Assembly: GCF_001578185.1 (NCBI RefSeq)
Contig: NZ_CP011008.1
Location: 3,004,001 to 3,068,000, forward strand
Direction: 5' to 3'
DNA from: Peribacillus simplex
GTDB taxonomy: Bacteria; Bacillota; Bacilli; Bacillales; DSM-1321
Length of the DNA stretch: 64,000 nt
Shown: positions 46,048 through 54,831 of the stretch, piece after piece
Position numbering within the stretch: the first letter of the stretch is position 1
How the letters are laid out: each line of letters starts with the position of its first letter
The notes under the pieces: generated by a model
The model's database searches: none
Seen by the model: only the letters and a program-made list of their open reading frames with translations
Told to the model about the DNA's origin: nothing
Translations under genes and position numbers: made by a program

Positions 46048-46195
46048 ATGATTTATCCTTTTGCAGGTCTTCATATAAACGTCTTAGAATATATGATTTA
46101 TACAGCTCCAGCTTTTTTTTCTCGATTGGATGATAGTTAATCCCTGCGGCTTTTAATTGCTGAATGAACCATCCTTTAGAATATTCATAAGCCAT
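46046..46195 (-). CDS. Small DUF2639 protein (YflJ-like)
   Basis: 49 aa: MAYEYSKGWFIQQLKAAGIN then HPIEKKKLELYKSYILRRLY. Matches the DUF2639 pattern (SKGW..QLK..G...P...KKLE.YK...L..LY). ATG 46195 behind a perfect AGGAGGGGG. Function unknown; homologues are found only in bacilli. Short, so easily missed by gene callers. 52 bp downstream of the murG-like gene on the same strand. Confidence 0.8.
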   Translation of the reverse strand: MAYEYSKGWFIQQLKAAGINYHPIEKKKLELYKSYILRRLYEDLQKDKS

Positions 46196-46247
46196 TCTAC
46201 CCCCTCCTCTGTTCGAAAAAGATATGCTTCAATGAGGGGATTGATAC

Positions 46248-47327
46248 TTATTTTTTTGCAGTCATTACTTCAAGTAATAATTCATACATTTCCGCTGCCG
46301 TTTTGAATGGGCGCTTTTGACGCATTTTCTCCTGATAACCTTCCGATTGATTCACTAAATCCGCTAATGTTGCATGAAAAATCCCCTCATTTAGATCCTC
46401 TTCTTGAATGACTTTACAAAATCCCTGTTTTTCAAAGCTAGAAGCATTTAAGATTTGATCTCCACGGGATGCATTGGCACTTAGAGGGATAAGCAACATA
46501 GGCTTTTGTAAACCTAGGAATTCAAATATTGAATTTGAACCTGCCCTTGATACGACGACATCAGCAGCAGCCAATAGATCGAATAATTCTTCATGTACGA
46601 ATTCAAAGGGAGCATATCCCCTTTGTTTCAATTCGTTTTTCACATTTCCCTTACCACAAATGTGAATAATTTGGTATTCCTTTAGTAGGGCATCAAGGTT
46701 ATCTGTAATCAAGTTATTGATTTTTACAGCTCCTAGGCTGCCGCCCATAACGAGTAAAACCGGTTTGTTATTCGTGAATCCACAAAATGCTTTACCAGCA
46801 GAAGCGTTACCTGTAAAAATCCCATCGCGCAATACAGCGCCAAGATACATGGCCTTCTCTTTCGGAAGATCTTTTTCCGTTTCTTGGAAGGTAGTGAAAA
46901 TTTTCGATGCAAGTGGCATCGCGATCTTATTAGCCAGACCAGGGGTATAATCCGATTCATGGATTGCAATCGGAATCCGCAGCATCCTGCCTGCCAAAAC
47001 GACTGGAACCGAAACGAAACCACCTTTAGAAAAAATGAAATCAGGTTTGGTCTTTTTTAATATTTTTCGTGCATCAAAAATCCCTTTTATGACCCGGAAA
47101 GGGTCTTTCATATTTTCAACAGATAGGTAACGTCGGAATTTCCCAACGGAAATCGTTTCATAACGGACCTCGGGAAATTCCGTTTCGATGATATTTTTTT
47201 CAATGCCTTTTTTTGAACCAATATAAGTAACATCCCAATCATGCTTCAAAAATTCCGGGATGATTGCTGCATTAACAGATACATGACCGGCAGAACCGCC
47301 TCCGGTAAATACTATTTTCTTAGTCAA
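46248..47327 (-). CDS. MurG-like UDP-GlcNAc transferase paralogue
   Basis: 359 aa, GT-B fold. KKIVFTGGGSAGHVSVNAAI with the glycine loop for lipid I, IFSKGGFVSVPVVLAGRMLR, HESDYTPGLANKIAMPLA, and VVSRAGSNSIFEFLGLQKPM, the UDP-binding motif. Makes lipid II from lipid I. In bacilli the main murG sits in the dcw cluster; this isolated gene resembles the second copy known in the B. cereus group, which is inference. Starts at TTG 47327 behind AAGGTGG. Confidence 0.88.
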   Translation of the reverse strand: MTKKIVFTGGGSAGHVSVNAAIIPEFLKHDWDVTYIGSKKGIEKNIIETEFPEVRYETISVGKFRRYLSVENMKDPFRVIKGIFDARKILKKTKPDFIFSKGGFVSVPVVLAGRMLRIPIAIHESDYTPGLANKIAMPLASKIFTTFQETEKDLPKEKAMYLGAVLRDGIFTGNASAGKAFCGFTNNKPVLLVMGGSLGAVKINNLITDNLDALLKEYQIIHICGKGNVKNELKQRGYAPFEFVHEELFDLLAAADVVVSRAGSNSIFEFLGLQKPMLLIPLSANASRGDQILNASSFEKQGFCKVIQEEDLNEGIFHATLADLVNQSEGYQEKMRQKRPFKTAAEMYELLLEVMTAKK

Positions 47328-47529
47328 TATTTCCACCTTCCAAACTTAAAAAATCACTTTGCATCCATATTACCATATATCCATGCCATTCATAACTTCA
47401 AAATGCAGTAAGTGAACCTTAAAATCCCATGATGAATGTAATTATCGATTATTTTTTCCTTTTTTAACATGAATATATTATAATCTTAGTATTCTACAAT
47501 ACTACAAGATACATTGGAGGAGTAATACA

Positions 47530-48642
47530 TTGCAAGAAGTTTCTGAATCTCTCCATCAATTTGATGGAATCGAAGCCTGGACCCAATTAGGAATTTCCAT
47601 AGGTATTTTTCTAATCTTCCTTTTGCTTCGGAAAGTATTTACTAAATATATTTTCAAATTCTTTCTTCGAATGGCAGAAAAACGTAAAGTTGAATTTGCG
47701 GCAAACTTAATGCTCGCTATCGAACAGCCGGTAAGATTGCTTATCGTTTTGATTGGTGTTATTATTTCGATGCACTACTTCCCGCTTGACTCGCCTTCGA
47801 CTGAATTAAGATTGAAAATATACAGATCATTTTTTGTCTTCTCATTCTTTTGGACGATTTTCAATATCAGTTCGATCTTAACTATTTTATTTCCGAAATT
47901 AGTAAGTAAATTTGGACTTGAAGTCGATCAAATCGTCATGCCGTTCTTTACGCAAATCATAAAGTTAATCATCATCGCTTTTGGTGCCTCCATTATTGCG
48001 GAGGAATGGGGTTTTAATGTCGATGGATTTGTTGCAGGGCTTGGTTTGGGTGGATTGGCTTTCGCTCTTGCCGCTAAAGATACCGTCAGCAATTTTTTCG
48101 GGGGTATCGTCATCGTCACCGAAAAACCTTTTACAATAGGAGATTGGATCAAAACTCCAAGTGTGGAGGGAACCATTGAAGACATCACATTCCGAAGCAC
48201 CAAAGTTCGGACTTTCGCCCAAGCTTTAGTTACGGTTCCAAATGCGACCCTTTCGAATGAACCGATCATTAACTGGTCAAAGATGGGTAAAAGACAGATT
48301 GCCTTCCATTTGGATGTGAATGTTACAACGCCAAAAGAAAAATTGGAAAAAATCATTAGAGACATAGAAAAAATGCTGATTGATCATTCAGAAGTACATC
48401 CGGAAACGATTCTTGTTAAGTTTGATGAGTTTAGTCATTCCGGCTTCAACCTTTACCTCTATTTCTTCACGAATGCGACTGACTTTGGAGGATATTTATC
48501 AATAAAAGAAGATGTGAACTTTAAAATAATGGAGATATTAGAGCAGGAAGATGTGCAAATTGCCATCCCTTCCCAGGCTTTCATTCTTCAAAAAGATTCA
48601 AATATAGAAGCCATGAATGATTTTGAATCCATGCGCGACTGA
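47530..48642 (+). CDS. MscS-family mechanosensitive channel (YhdY-like)
   Basis: 370 aa. Four to five membrane helices; the pore helix and beta domain have GLGLGGLAFALAAKDTVSNF and FFGGIVIVTEKPFTIGDWIK, then VEGTIEDITFRSTKVRTF. Opens on hypoosmotic shock. TTG 47530 follows GGAGGAGTAATACA, an ideal Shine-Dalgarno. Monocistronic with its own terminator. Confidence 0.93.
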   Translation: MQEVSESLHQFDGIEAWTQLGISIGIFLIFLLLRKVFTKYIFKFFLRMAEKRKVEFAANLMLAIEQPVRLLIVLIGVIISMHYFPLDSPSTELRLKIYRSFFVFSFFWTIFNISSILTILFPKLVSKFGLEVDQIVMPFFTQIIKLIIIAFGASIIAEEWGFNVDGFVAGLGLGGLAFALAAKDTVSNFFGGIVIVTEKPFTIGDWIKTPSVEGTIEDITFRSTKVRTFAQALVTVPNATLSNEPIINWSKMGKRQIAFHLDVNVTTPKEKLEKIIRDIEKMLIDHSEVHPETILVKFDEFSHSGFNLYLYFFTNATDFGGYLSIKEDVNFKIMEILEQEDVQIAIPSQAFILQKDSNIEAMNDFESMRD

Positions 48643-48677
48643 CAAAAAGACTTGCCCTAAAACGGCAAGTCTTTTTC
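48643..48677 (+). terminator. Terminator of the MscS-like gene
   Basis: AAAAAGACTTGCC and GGCAAGTCTTTTT, 13-bp stem with T tail, directly after the stop. Confidence 0.93.
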
Positions 48678-48769
48678 ATTTCAAATAAAAGCTTAAAACA
48701 TCACGCGCTTCTGTGATATAATTCTTTCATTGTGTTGAAAATTTCAAATATTTATATTGAGGTACTTTG

Positions 48770-50125
48770 ATGAACCAGACTTATACTGAATCGCAAAAGA
48801 TCCGTATGTTATTTTATATATTGATACCTATCCTGATAACTCAAATCGGCCTATATGCCATGACTTTTTTTGATGTAATGATGTCAGGGCAATACAGTAC
48901 GCAGGACGTTGCCGGCGTCTCGATCGGCAGTTCGCTTTGGACACCCGTGTACACGGGGCTAAGCGGGATATTGATTGCCTTAACGCCGGTGGTTTCACAG
49001 CTCGTTGGTTCCAGGCAGTCCAAATCCGTTTCCTATTCTGTGATGCAGGCCATTTATTTAGCTGTCGCTTTAGCCTTGGTCATTTTAATCATTGGGGCGT
49101 TTTCATTGAATCCCATATTGAATGCCATGGATCTTGAAGATAATGTCCACCGGGTGGCGCATGATTATTTGATCGCCCTTTCTATCGGGATCATTCCTTT
49201 ATTCGTTTATAATGCGTTGAGGTCATTCATAGATGCACTCGGGCAGACGAGGATCTCCATGATCATTACCTTGTGTGCACTTCCAATTAACGTCATATTT
49301 AATTACCTGTTAATATACGGGAAGTTTGGATTCCCGGAACTTGGAGGAGTCGGTTCCGGATACGCTACTGCCATTACTTATTGGTTAATTGCACTGGTTG
49401 CCATCATTGTAGTGGTGAAAATCAACCCATTTTCGACATATAAGGTTTTCAATGAATTTTTCCGGGTTTCCTGGAAAGAATGGCGTGCCCTATTATTGAT
49501 TGGGGTGCCTATCGGTCTGGCCATCTTTTTTGAAACTAGCATTTTTTCGGCCGTTACCCTTTTGATGAGTAAGTATGATACCGTGACAATTGCTTCTCAT
49601 CAGATTGCCATGAATTTTGCTTCACTGCTTTATATGATGCCGCTAAGTATATCCATGGCATTGACGATCGTCATTGGATTCGAAATTGGGGCATCCCGTT
49701 ATAAAGATGCCAAAGAGTACAGCTGGATTGGCATCTCGATGGCATTGACGATGTCGCTCGTTTTGTCGACCATCCTATTCCTCTTCCGCGAACCTGTCGC
49801 CTCTGTTTACACTAAAGATCATGAGGTAATGATGCTGACATCACATTTTTTAATCTATGCCATCTTCTTTCAGATATCAGATGCCCTGCAGGCACCTATA
49901 CAGGGTATATTGCGTGGATATAAAGATGTAAATGTCACGTTTGCGATGTCCCTTGTCTCATATTGGATTCTTGGGCTTCCCATTGGCTATTTCTTTGCAC
50001 AGTATACGGATATGGGAGCCTTTGGGTATTGGATCGGCTTAATTTCCGGCTTGGCCCTCGGAGCGATAGGGTTGGCTGCTCGTTTAAGGTTCATACAGCA
50101 AGTAAAGTATAAAAAAATGGCATAA
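48770..50125 (+). CDS. MATE-family multidrug efflux transporter
   Basis: 451 aa with 12 membrane helices in two halves. Start region LFYILIPILITQIGLYAMTF and DVMMSGQYSTQDVAGVSIGS, second half ILIPIGL-type segment LLIGVPIGLAIFFETSIFSA. Exports cationic compounds in exchange for Na+ or H+. ATG 48770 behind GAGGT; TTG 48767 in frame is less well placed. Single gene with a strong terminator. Confidence 0.92.
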   Translation: MNQTYTESQKIRMLFYILIPILITQIGLYAMTFFDVMMSGQYSTQDVAGVSIGSSLWTPVYTGLSGILIALTPVVSQLVGSRQSKSVSYSVMQAIYLAVALALVILIIGAFSLNPILNAMDLEDNVHRVAHDYLIALSIGIIPLFVYNALRSFIDALGQTRISMIITLCALPINVIFNYLLIYGKFGFPELGGVGSGYATAITYWLIALVAIIVVVKINPFSTYKVFNEFFRVSWKEWRALLLIGVPIGLAIFFETSIFSAVTLLMSKYDTVTIASHQIAMNFASLLYMMPLSISMALTIVIGFEIGASRYKDAKEYSWIGISMALTMSLVLSTILFLFREPVASVYTKDHEVMMLTSHFLIYAIFFQISDALQAPIQGILRGYKDVNVTFAMSLVSYWILGLPIGYFFAQYTDMGAFGYWIGLISGLALGAIGLAARLRFIQQVKYKKMA

Positions 50126-50163
50126 AAAAGAGTGGGGCTGGATTACACCGGCCCCACCTTTTT
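50126..50163. terminator. Bidirectional terminator, MATE gene / SDR gene
   Basis: GTGGGGCTGG and CCGGCCCCAC stem flanked by A and T tracts. Confidence 0.9.
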
Positions 50164-50174
50164 ACCCTAAACCA

Positions 50175-50948
50175 CTAGGCTTTATATAATTTCCCAAGAA
50201 CATCCTTAGCTCCTGTTACCGGTATGACGCTACCGGTAATGAAATCTGATTTTTCATCACATAGGAACGTGATGACCCTCGCTATATCCTCCCCTGTACC
50301 TGGTCTTCCGACTGGAACCGTATCATCCTTTTCTCCTCTTGCGACCCTAATTTCCTCTTCTTTCCAATCACCTATGATATCTCCAGGACAGACCATATTC
50401 ACGGTGATCCCATTTTTAGCTTCTTCGGCAGCCAAAGTTCTAGTTAAGGAGGTCAACCCGCTCTTTGCAGCGGCAAAAGCAGAACGATATATCCAGCCTG
50501 GTGCAGTTTCACACCTCTCAAACCCTAAAGTGATGACTCTGCCCCATCTTCTACTGCGCATTTGTGGAATAAGCTCCTTGGCAAAATAGAAAAAACCATT
50601 TAAATTTCCATCCATGATGTACTTCCATTCATCACTGCCATATTCAGTCATGGGCTTGCGATCATGCATATAAGGCCCTGCGTTATGAATGAAGATATCA
50701 ACATGGCCAAAAGCCTCCAAGACCAACTGCAAAATATTTCGGCAATCTTTCTCACTCGACGAGTCACCTTGAATCGCAAGTGCCTTTACATTGTACTTTT
50801 CCTGCAATTCATCCACTAATGCTAAGGCTGCCTTGTTACTTTTTCGATAAGTAATGATAATGGACATGCCATTATCCGCAAGTGAAATTGCCATCCTTTT
50901 GCCGATTCCCGTTGCTCCACCAGTAATAAAAGCTACTTTTTCATCCAC
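50175..50948 (-). CDS. SDR-family oxidoreductase (YtkK-like) with altered active site
   Basis: 257 aa. Rossmann glycine motif TGGATGIGKRMA, NAG motif in FIHNAGPYMHD. At the catalytic position the usual YxxxK reads FAAAK (IYRSAFAAAKSGLTSLTRTL), with Phe for Tyr, and the catalytic Ser segment reads TLGFERCE with no Ser. So either a neighbouring Tyr (five... residues upstream in the loop) takes over or the protein has lost dehydrogenase activity. Related to the FabL/YtkK group. ATG 50948 follows AGAGGGTAATCC. Confidence 0.85.
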   Translation of the reverse strand: MDEKVAFITGGATGIGKRMAISLADNGMSIIITYRKSNKAALALVDELQEKYNVKALAIQGDSSSEKDCRNILQLVLEAFGHVDIFIHNAGPYMHDRKPMTEYGSDEWKYIMDGNLNGFFYFAKELIPQMRSRRWGRVITLGFERCETAPGWIYRSAFAAAKSGLTSLTRTLAAEEAKNGITVNMVCPGDIIGDWKEEEIRVARGEKDDTVPVGRPGTGEDIARVITFLCDEKSDFITGSVIPVTGAKDVLGKLYKA

Positions 50949-51107
50949 AGGATTACCCTCTTTATCTAATGGATTTTACTTAATTATACATAAGTTTGAC
51001 CCGTTTTCTATAATTTAGTAATTATAAAAACGAACCTATAGGCTTTAGCCTGCATAAAATATAAGAAATAAACCTGTCAGACAATAAGCAGGAGAGAGGA
51101 ATTCAAT

Positions 51108-51575
51108 ATGTTTCCCTGGAATTCACTTTTTTCTTTAAAAAATAACCTGAACCAAAAGGACTTCATGAAAAATATGCAGCAAAGTGATGTACAATCGTTC
51201 ATTGAAAAGGTATTTTCACAGGTCATCCCTGACAATATGCAAGGTATGATGAACCATAGTGAAGGCGGGGCACAAAAAGAACATGCCAAATCCGAACATC
51301 CTTTACATGCAGATGTTTTTGAAACCCATTTAAATGTCTTTGTAAGAATTCCCATAGAAGATGAATCTTGGCTAAAGAAAATGAAACTTTACCATACCTC
51401 TAACCAATCCATCATTGAGGGGATTCCAGAGGAGTCAGATCGGCATGTCATAACGCTGCCCGCTCTTGTTAAGAAAAAAGGGGCATCTGCCCAATATAAA
51501 GAATCAACATTGGAAATACGCCTTCAAAAAAGTTTCAATACCCAGTATTCAGAAATCGATGTATCCGAGATTTGA
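51108..51575 (+). CDS. Hsp20-like protein, possibly spore germination/coat (GerT-like)
   Basis: 155 aa. Residues 55-150 look like a degenerate alpha-crystallin domain: HADVFETHLNVFVRIPIEDE, LYHTSNQSIIEGIPEES and STLEIRLQKSF; the N-terminal half is Gln/Asn/Met-rich. Spore proteins of bacilli such as GerT and CotM belong to this fold. ATG 51108 follows AGGAGAGAGG. I am sure it is a real gene, less sure of the role. Confidence 0.6.
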   Translation: MFPWNSLFSLKNNLNQKDFMKNMQQSDVQSFIEKVFSQVIPDNMQGMMNHSEGGAQKEHAKSEHPLHADVFETHLNVFVRIPIEDESWLKKMKLYHTSNQSIIEGIPEESDRHVITLPALVKKKGASAQYKESTLEIRLQKSFNTQYSEIDVSEI

Positions 51576-51579
51576 TTTG

Positions 51580-51620
51580 GCTTCAAGGGACCACACTAAT
51601 TTTCTGGTGCGGTCCTTCTT
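51580..51620 (+). terminator. Terminator of the Hsp20-like gene
   Basis: GGGACCACAC...GTGCGGTCC hairpin with one G-T pair, followed by TTCTTTCT. Confidence 0.75.
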
Positions 51621-51729
51621 TCTCTTGTTGCCAACAACCACCAGTCCATACAATTAGGTTTCGGCACATTACAAAAATCAATGGCTCAAATCATGCCATT
51701 CCATTAGAAGTAATTGATCAATTGCGTGC

Positions 51730-51766
51730 AAAAAAAGCACACCCCATGTTAATGGGATGCACTCTT
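51730..51766 (-). terminator. Terminator of the ykwD-like gene
   Basis: Minus strand AGTGCATCCCAT...ATGGGGTGTGCT followed by TTTTTTTGC. 51621-51729 holds nothing recognisable. Confidence 0.82.
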
Positions 51767-51777
51767 CTATTAATCTA

Positions 51778-52509
51778 TTATTTTCCGATGAATTGTTGAG
51801 TCCAGTAGTTACCAGATGCTACGTAACCTACTCCAATATGAGTAAAGCTAGGATTCATGATGTTTTCACGGTGTCCTTCGCTATTCATCCAAGCTTGTAC
51901 CACTTCTTCAGGTGTTTGTTGACCTTGTGCGATGTTTTCGCCAGCTGATGTATAGCTGATTCCGAATTGTTTCATCATATCGAATGGTGAGCCGTAAGTT
52001 GGGCTATTGTGATCAAAGTAATTTTTATCTTTCATGTCTTGAGACTTGATACGGGCAACTTTGCTCAACTTAGTGTCGATTTTAAGTGCTGCCAAACCTT
52101 GTTTTTCACGTTCTGCATTCGTTAATTTAACAACTTCTTGTTCATAAGCACTTAATTCAGAGCTTGTCTCTGCTTTTTTATCAGTAGATTTATCAGGTGT
52201 TACTTCTGGTGCTTCAGGTTTTGCTTCAGGTTTTGCTTCAGGTTTTGCTTCAGGTTTTGCTTGGTTCGTTGTTCCAACTTCTTGAACTGGTGTTTGAACT
52301 GGTGTTTGTTGTGCCTGTGCTGCAGGTAATGTGAAATTGTATTTAGTTAAGTATTGGTTAAGGACATTTTGCATATCCTCTTTATTCATAGTTTGATAAG
52401 TTACTTGTTTTACAGTATCACAGTTGGCTGCTTCTGCTTGGTTAACTCCTACTCCTGTGAATATAATAGCTGCAGCTGCTGCTGCTGACATAAACATTTT
52501 CTTTTTCAT
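51778..52509 (-). CDS. Secreted CAP/SCP-domain protein (YkwD-like)
   Basis: 243 aa. Signal peptide with SAAAAAAIIFTGVGVNQAEA cleaved after AEA; linker with four KPEA repeats (about residues 83-100); CAP domain at 118-243 (VVKLTNAEREKQGLAALKID, NYFDHNSPTYGSPFDMM, AGENIAQGQQTPEEVVQAWM, GHRENIMNPSFTHIGVGYV). Bacillus members are spore- or stationary-phase secreted proteins of uncertain function. GAGGAAATACGA precedes ATG 52509. Confidence 0.92.
   Translation of the reverse strand: MKKKMFMSAAAAAAIIFTGVGVNQAEAANCDTVKQVTYQTMNKEDMQNVLNQYLTKYNFTLPAAQAQQTPVQTPVQEVGTTNQAKPEAKPEAKPEAKPEAPEVTPDKSTDKKAETSSELSAYEQEVVKLTNAEREKQGLAALKIDTKLSKVARIKSQDMKDKNYFDHNSPTYGSPFDMMKQFGISYTSAGENIAQGQQTPEEVVQAWMNSEGHRENIMNPSFTHIGVGYVASGNYWTQQFIGK
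52211..52258 (-). repeat. Four tandem 12-bp units in the ykwD-like linker
   Basis: GCTTCAGGTTTT repeated four times without mismatch, coding Lys-Pro-Glu-Ala. A likely slippage-prone length polymorphism of the proline-rich spacer. Confidence 0.9.
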
Positions 52510-52958
52510 TCGTATTTCCTCCTGTGATGTTCATTTTGTGTTGTGTTTTGCTTCTGGAATTATCATATCATGCATTTTTCGTAATATATGCACCATCAAT
52601 TTCCATCAAATTCACAGGATGCGAATGAGAAAATATTTTTATCCAAGTTTCAGAGAAGTCTTGCAAAAATGCTTTAACTATCTATGTTTCTGCAAGTAGT
52701 ATAAATACCCACATTTTTCTAGCCACTCCTTGTCAATGGTAGTTACATAGAACCATTTCCATGGAATACTAATAACTTTTCGTTGACATATCGTTTCCAA
52801 GCTACTTATTATGACTTTCATTACTTTTATGTTACATTTTTTTCGTTTTAAATTCGACATTAGACTTCATCATTCACCCCTATCCCCCCATGAGGATTTT
52901 ACAAATAAAAAAACAATCCGGATTCCACCGAATTGTTTTGGTTTGGATTTTGCATTCA
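52510..52958. other. Intergenic region upstream of ykwD, with a terminator
   Basis: The region should hold the ykwD promoter. At 52908-52941 AACAATCCGG and CCGAATTGTT form a stem followed on the minus strand by TTTTTTT: the terminator of the ytkA-TCS operon. A 60-codon minus-strand ORF at 52678-52860 lacks a good Shine-Dalgarno and any family feature; I do not accept it. Confidence 0.7.
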
Positions 52959-53396
52959 TCATTTCATTTCATCATCATTCATCTCGTCCATATCCTTTTT
53001 TCCACCATTTTGTTCAGGAGGGCTTGGTTTGCCTATGACGAATTTCTCCTTTGGCATGTTGTGCATATCCCTTGCTGTTACGTGGGCATATACATAATAG
53101 GTTCCTTCTTCTTCAAAAGTCTTTTTCAATTCATAAATTCCGTTTTCTTTATGTTTTGCAGGAATCTTTTCATGGTCTTTGCTATTTGCAAGCCAAATTT
53201 CAAAGCTGACATCATCCGCATCTGTCACTTCTTCATCCCCATAAGTAACTTTTGCCTGAAACTTCACAGGCTCATTCACTTTGCCATGAATTGGATCGAC
53301 AGCTAAATCGACATTCAACATTTTCGGAATTTCCTCTTCCTTGCCGCATCCAGCCAATAAAATTAACGCCATGCAAAATAACATGATTCTTTTCAT
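52959..53396 (-). CDS. YtkA-like lipoprotein
   Basis: 145 aa. Lipoprotein signal MALILLAGCGKE (Cys at about residue 17); an immunoglobulin-like YtkA domain (VDLAVDPIHGKVNEPVKFQA, SFEIWLANSKDHEKIP, GTYYVYAHVTARDMHNMP) follows, then an Asp/Met-rich hydrophilic tail. Faces the outside of the membrane. YtkA/FixH-like domains occur near copper and cytochrome oxidase genes. Last gene of a four-gene unit behind the two-component pair. Confidence 0.88.
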   Translation of the reverse strand: MKRIMLFCMALILLAGCGKEEEIPKMLNVDLAVDPIHGKVNEPVKFQAKVTYGDEEVTDADDVSFEIWLANSKDHEKIPAKHKENGIYELKKTFEEEGTYYVYAHVTARDMHNMPKEKFVIGKPSPPEQNGGKKDMDEMNDDEMK

Positions 53397-53415
53397 TTTT
53401 GAACGTATCCCCTTT

Positions 53416-54831
53416 TTATGAATTCAATTCTTCTCCTATTATAGGTAGCACTACCCTGACTTTTGTTCCTATTTTTTCTTTACTTTCTATTTCGATATTG
53501 CCATTTTGCAATTCCACCAATTTTTTGACGATGGACAGCCCAAGCCCTGACCCGCCATCAAAACGGCTGCGTGCTTTGTTCACCCGGTAAAAGCGATTCA
53601 TTACATATGGTAGATCCGCTTCAGGAATCCCATTACCCGTGTCAGTAACCACCAGTTCGCAATTTTCTTTATGCTGAATCAAGGTAATATTGATTGATCC
53701 TCCAGGCTCCGTATACTGAATGGCATTGTCAAAAATGTTATGTAAGATTTGTTCCATCCTGCCTTCATCCCCAATAATAATCGGGTCCGGATCCAGATTG
53801 ATTTTCAAGTCCAATTGCTTTTCTTTTATTATAGGTTCATAAATCACTAGAACATCTTCAATAAATTGAGCAAAGGCAATCGGGGTTTTAAATAACATGA
53901 ATGGATCACTATCCATTTTTGATAAATCCATCAAATCTCCTACAAGCCGCTGCAGCCTAAGAGCTTCCCTTGAAATGAGTTGAAGGTATTTACGCTCCTC
54001 TTCATCATTTTTCACTACACCATCCAAAATGGCCTGCGTGTATCCCCTTACGTAACTAAGCGGGGTTCTAAGCTCATGTGCAACATTTTCAAGAAACTCT
54101 TTTTTTCTTTCTTCTTCCAAATGGATGGAGTTAGCCATATCATTAAAGGCTTTTGCCAGTTTACCTATTTCATCATGACTCCTTACCTGAACCTGTATGT
54201 CATAATTGCCCTCTGAGACTCGATGGGCAGCAGTCTCGATGTCCTTGATTGGACTGATTAGCTTTTTCAGCCATTTCGTAGTAAAAAAAATCGCGACAAT
54301 CAAGAATAAAAGAACCGCTGCCATCCACTTTGCAGCAAATTCCTTAAGCAAGACCGTAATAGAATCCACTGGAATATACGTATAGATGATGCCTTCGAGG
54401 CGATTTCCGTCAATCAGGGGTATGATGGCCGCTACGATGTTCTTTTCAAACCTTTTCTCGTACCCCTCTTTTTCAACGGCTTTCCCGTCTAAAAGCATTT
54501 GCCGTTCTTCTTCAGAAATGAGGGTGTCATAATTGATTTCAAAAGGGAGACAGGCACTCAATTCCCTGGGATTGCTGACGACAAAGACCTCGCTGTCATT
54601 CTTACTGTTAAACCATTCAACTTTTTGCTTGAAGTCTTCACTGATTTCACCGCCGGTATAATCCTCACCAAGCAATGACGCTTCATTGACTAAATCTGTT
54701 TTAAGCTTCTCCACATAAAGATTTTTATAATAATATTGGGAAAGGGAGTAAGCGAACAGCACGGACAGGATGATGGCGGTGATGATGGTAAGCCATAATT
54801 TAAAAGAGAGGGACCTCCATTTATTAATCAT
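53416..54831 (-). CDS. Sensor histidine kinase
   Basis: 471 aa. Membrane helix at 12-30, extracellular sensor about 31-160, second helix at 165-185, HAMP (SPIKDIETAAHRVSEGNYDI), HisKA with phospho-His in FLENVAHELRTPLSYVRGYT, HATPase_c with HNIFDNAIQYTE (N box), DTGNGIPEADLP and GGSGLGLSIVKKLVELQNG. Phosphorylates the adjacent regulator, whose stop it overlaps by 4 bp (ATGA). The sensor region contains a single Cys and no known fold that I recognise. Confidence 0.93.
   Translation of the reverse strand: MINKWRSLSFKLWLTIITAIILSVLFAYSLSQYYYKNLYVEKLKTDLVNEASLLGEDYTGGEISEDFKQKVEWFNSKNDSEVFVVSNPRELSACLPFEINYDTLISEEERQMLLDGKAVEKEGYEKRFEKNIVAAIIPLIDGNRLEGIIYTYIPVDSITVLLKEFAAKWMAAVLLFLIVAIFFTTKWLKKLISPIKDIETAAHRVSEGNYDIQVQVRSHDEIGKLAKAFNDMANSIHLEEERKKEFLENVAHELRTPLSYVRGYTQAILDGVVKNDEEERKYLQLISREALRLQRLVGDLMDLSKMDSDPFMLFKTPIAFAQFIEDVLVIYEPIIKEKQLDLKINLDPDPIIIGDEGRMEQILHNIFDNAIQYTEPGGSINITLIQHKENCELVVTDTGNGIPEADLPYVMNRFYRVNKARSRFDGGSGLGLSIVKKLVELQNGNIEIESKEKIGTKVRVVLPIIGEELNS

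Noticed and set aside
52678-52860. 60-codon minus-strand ORF upstream of ykwD
   Set aside because: No good ribosome binding site and no family features.
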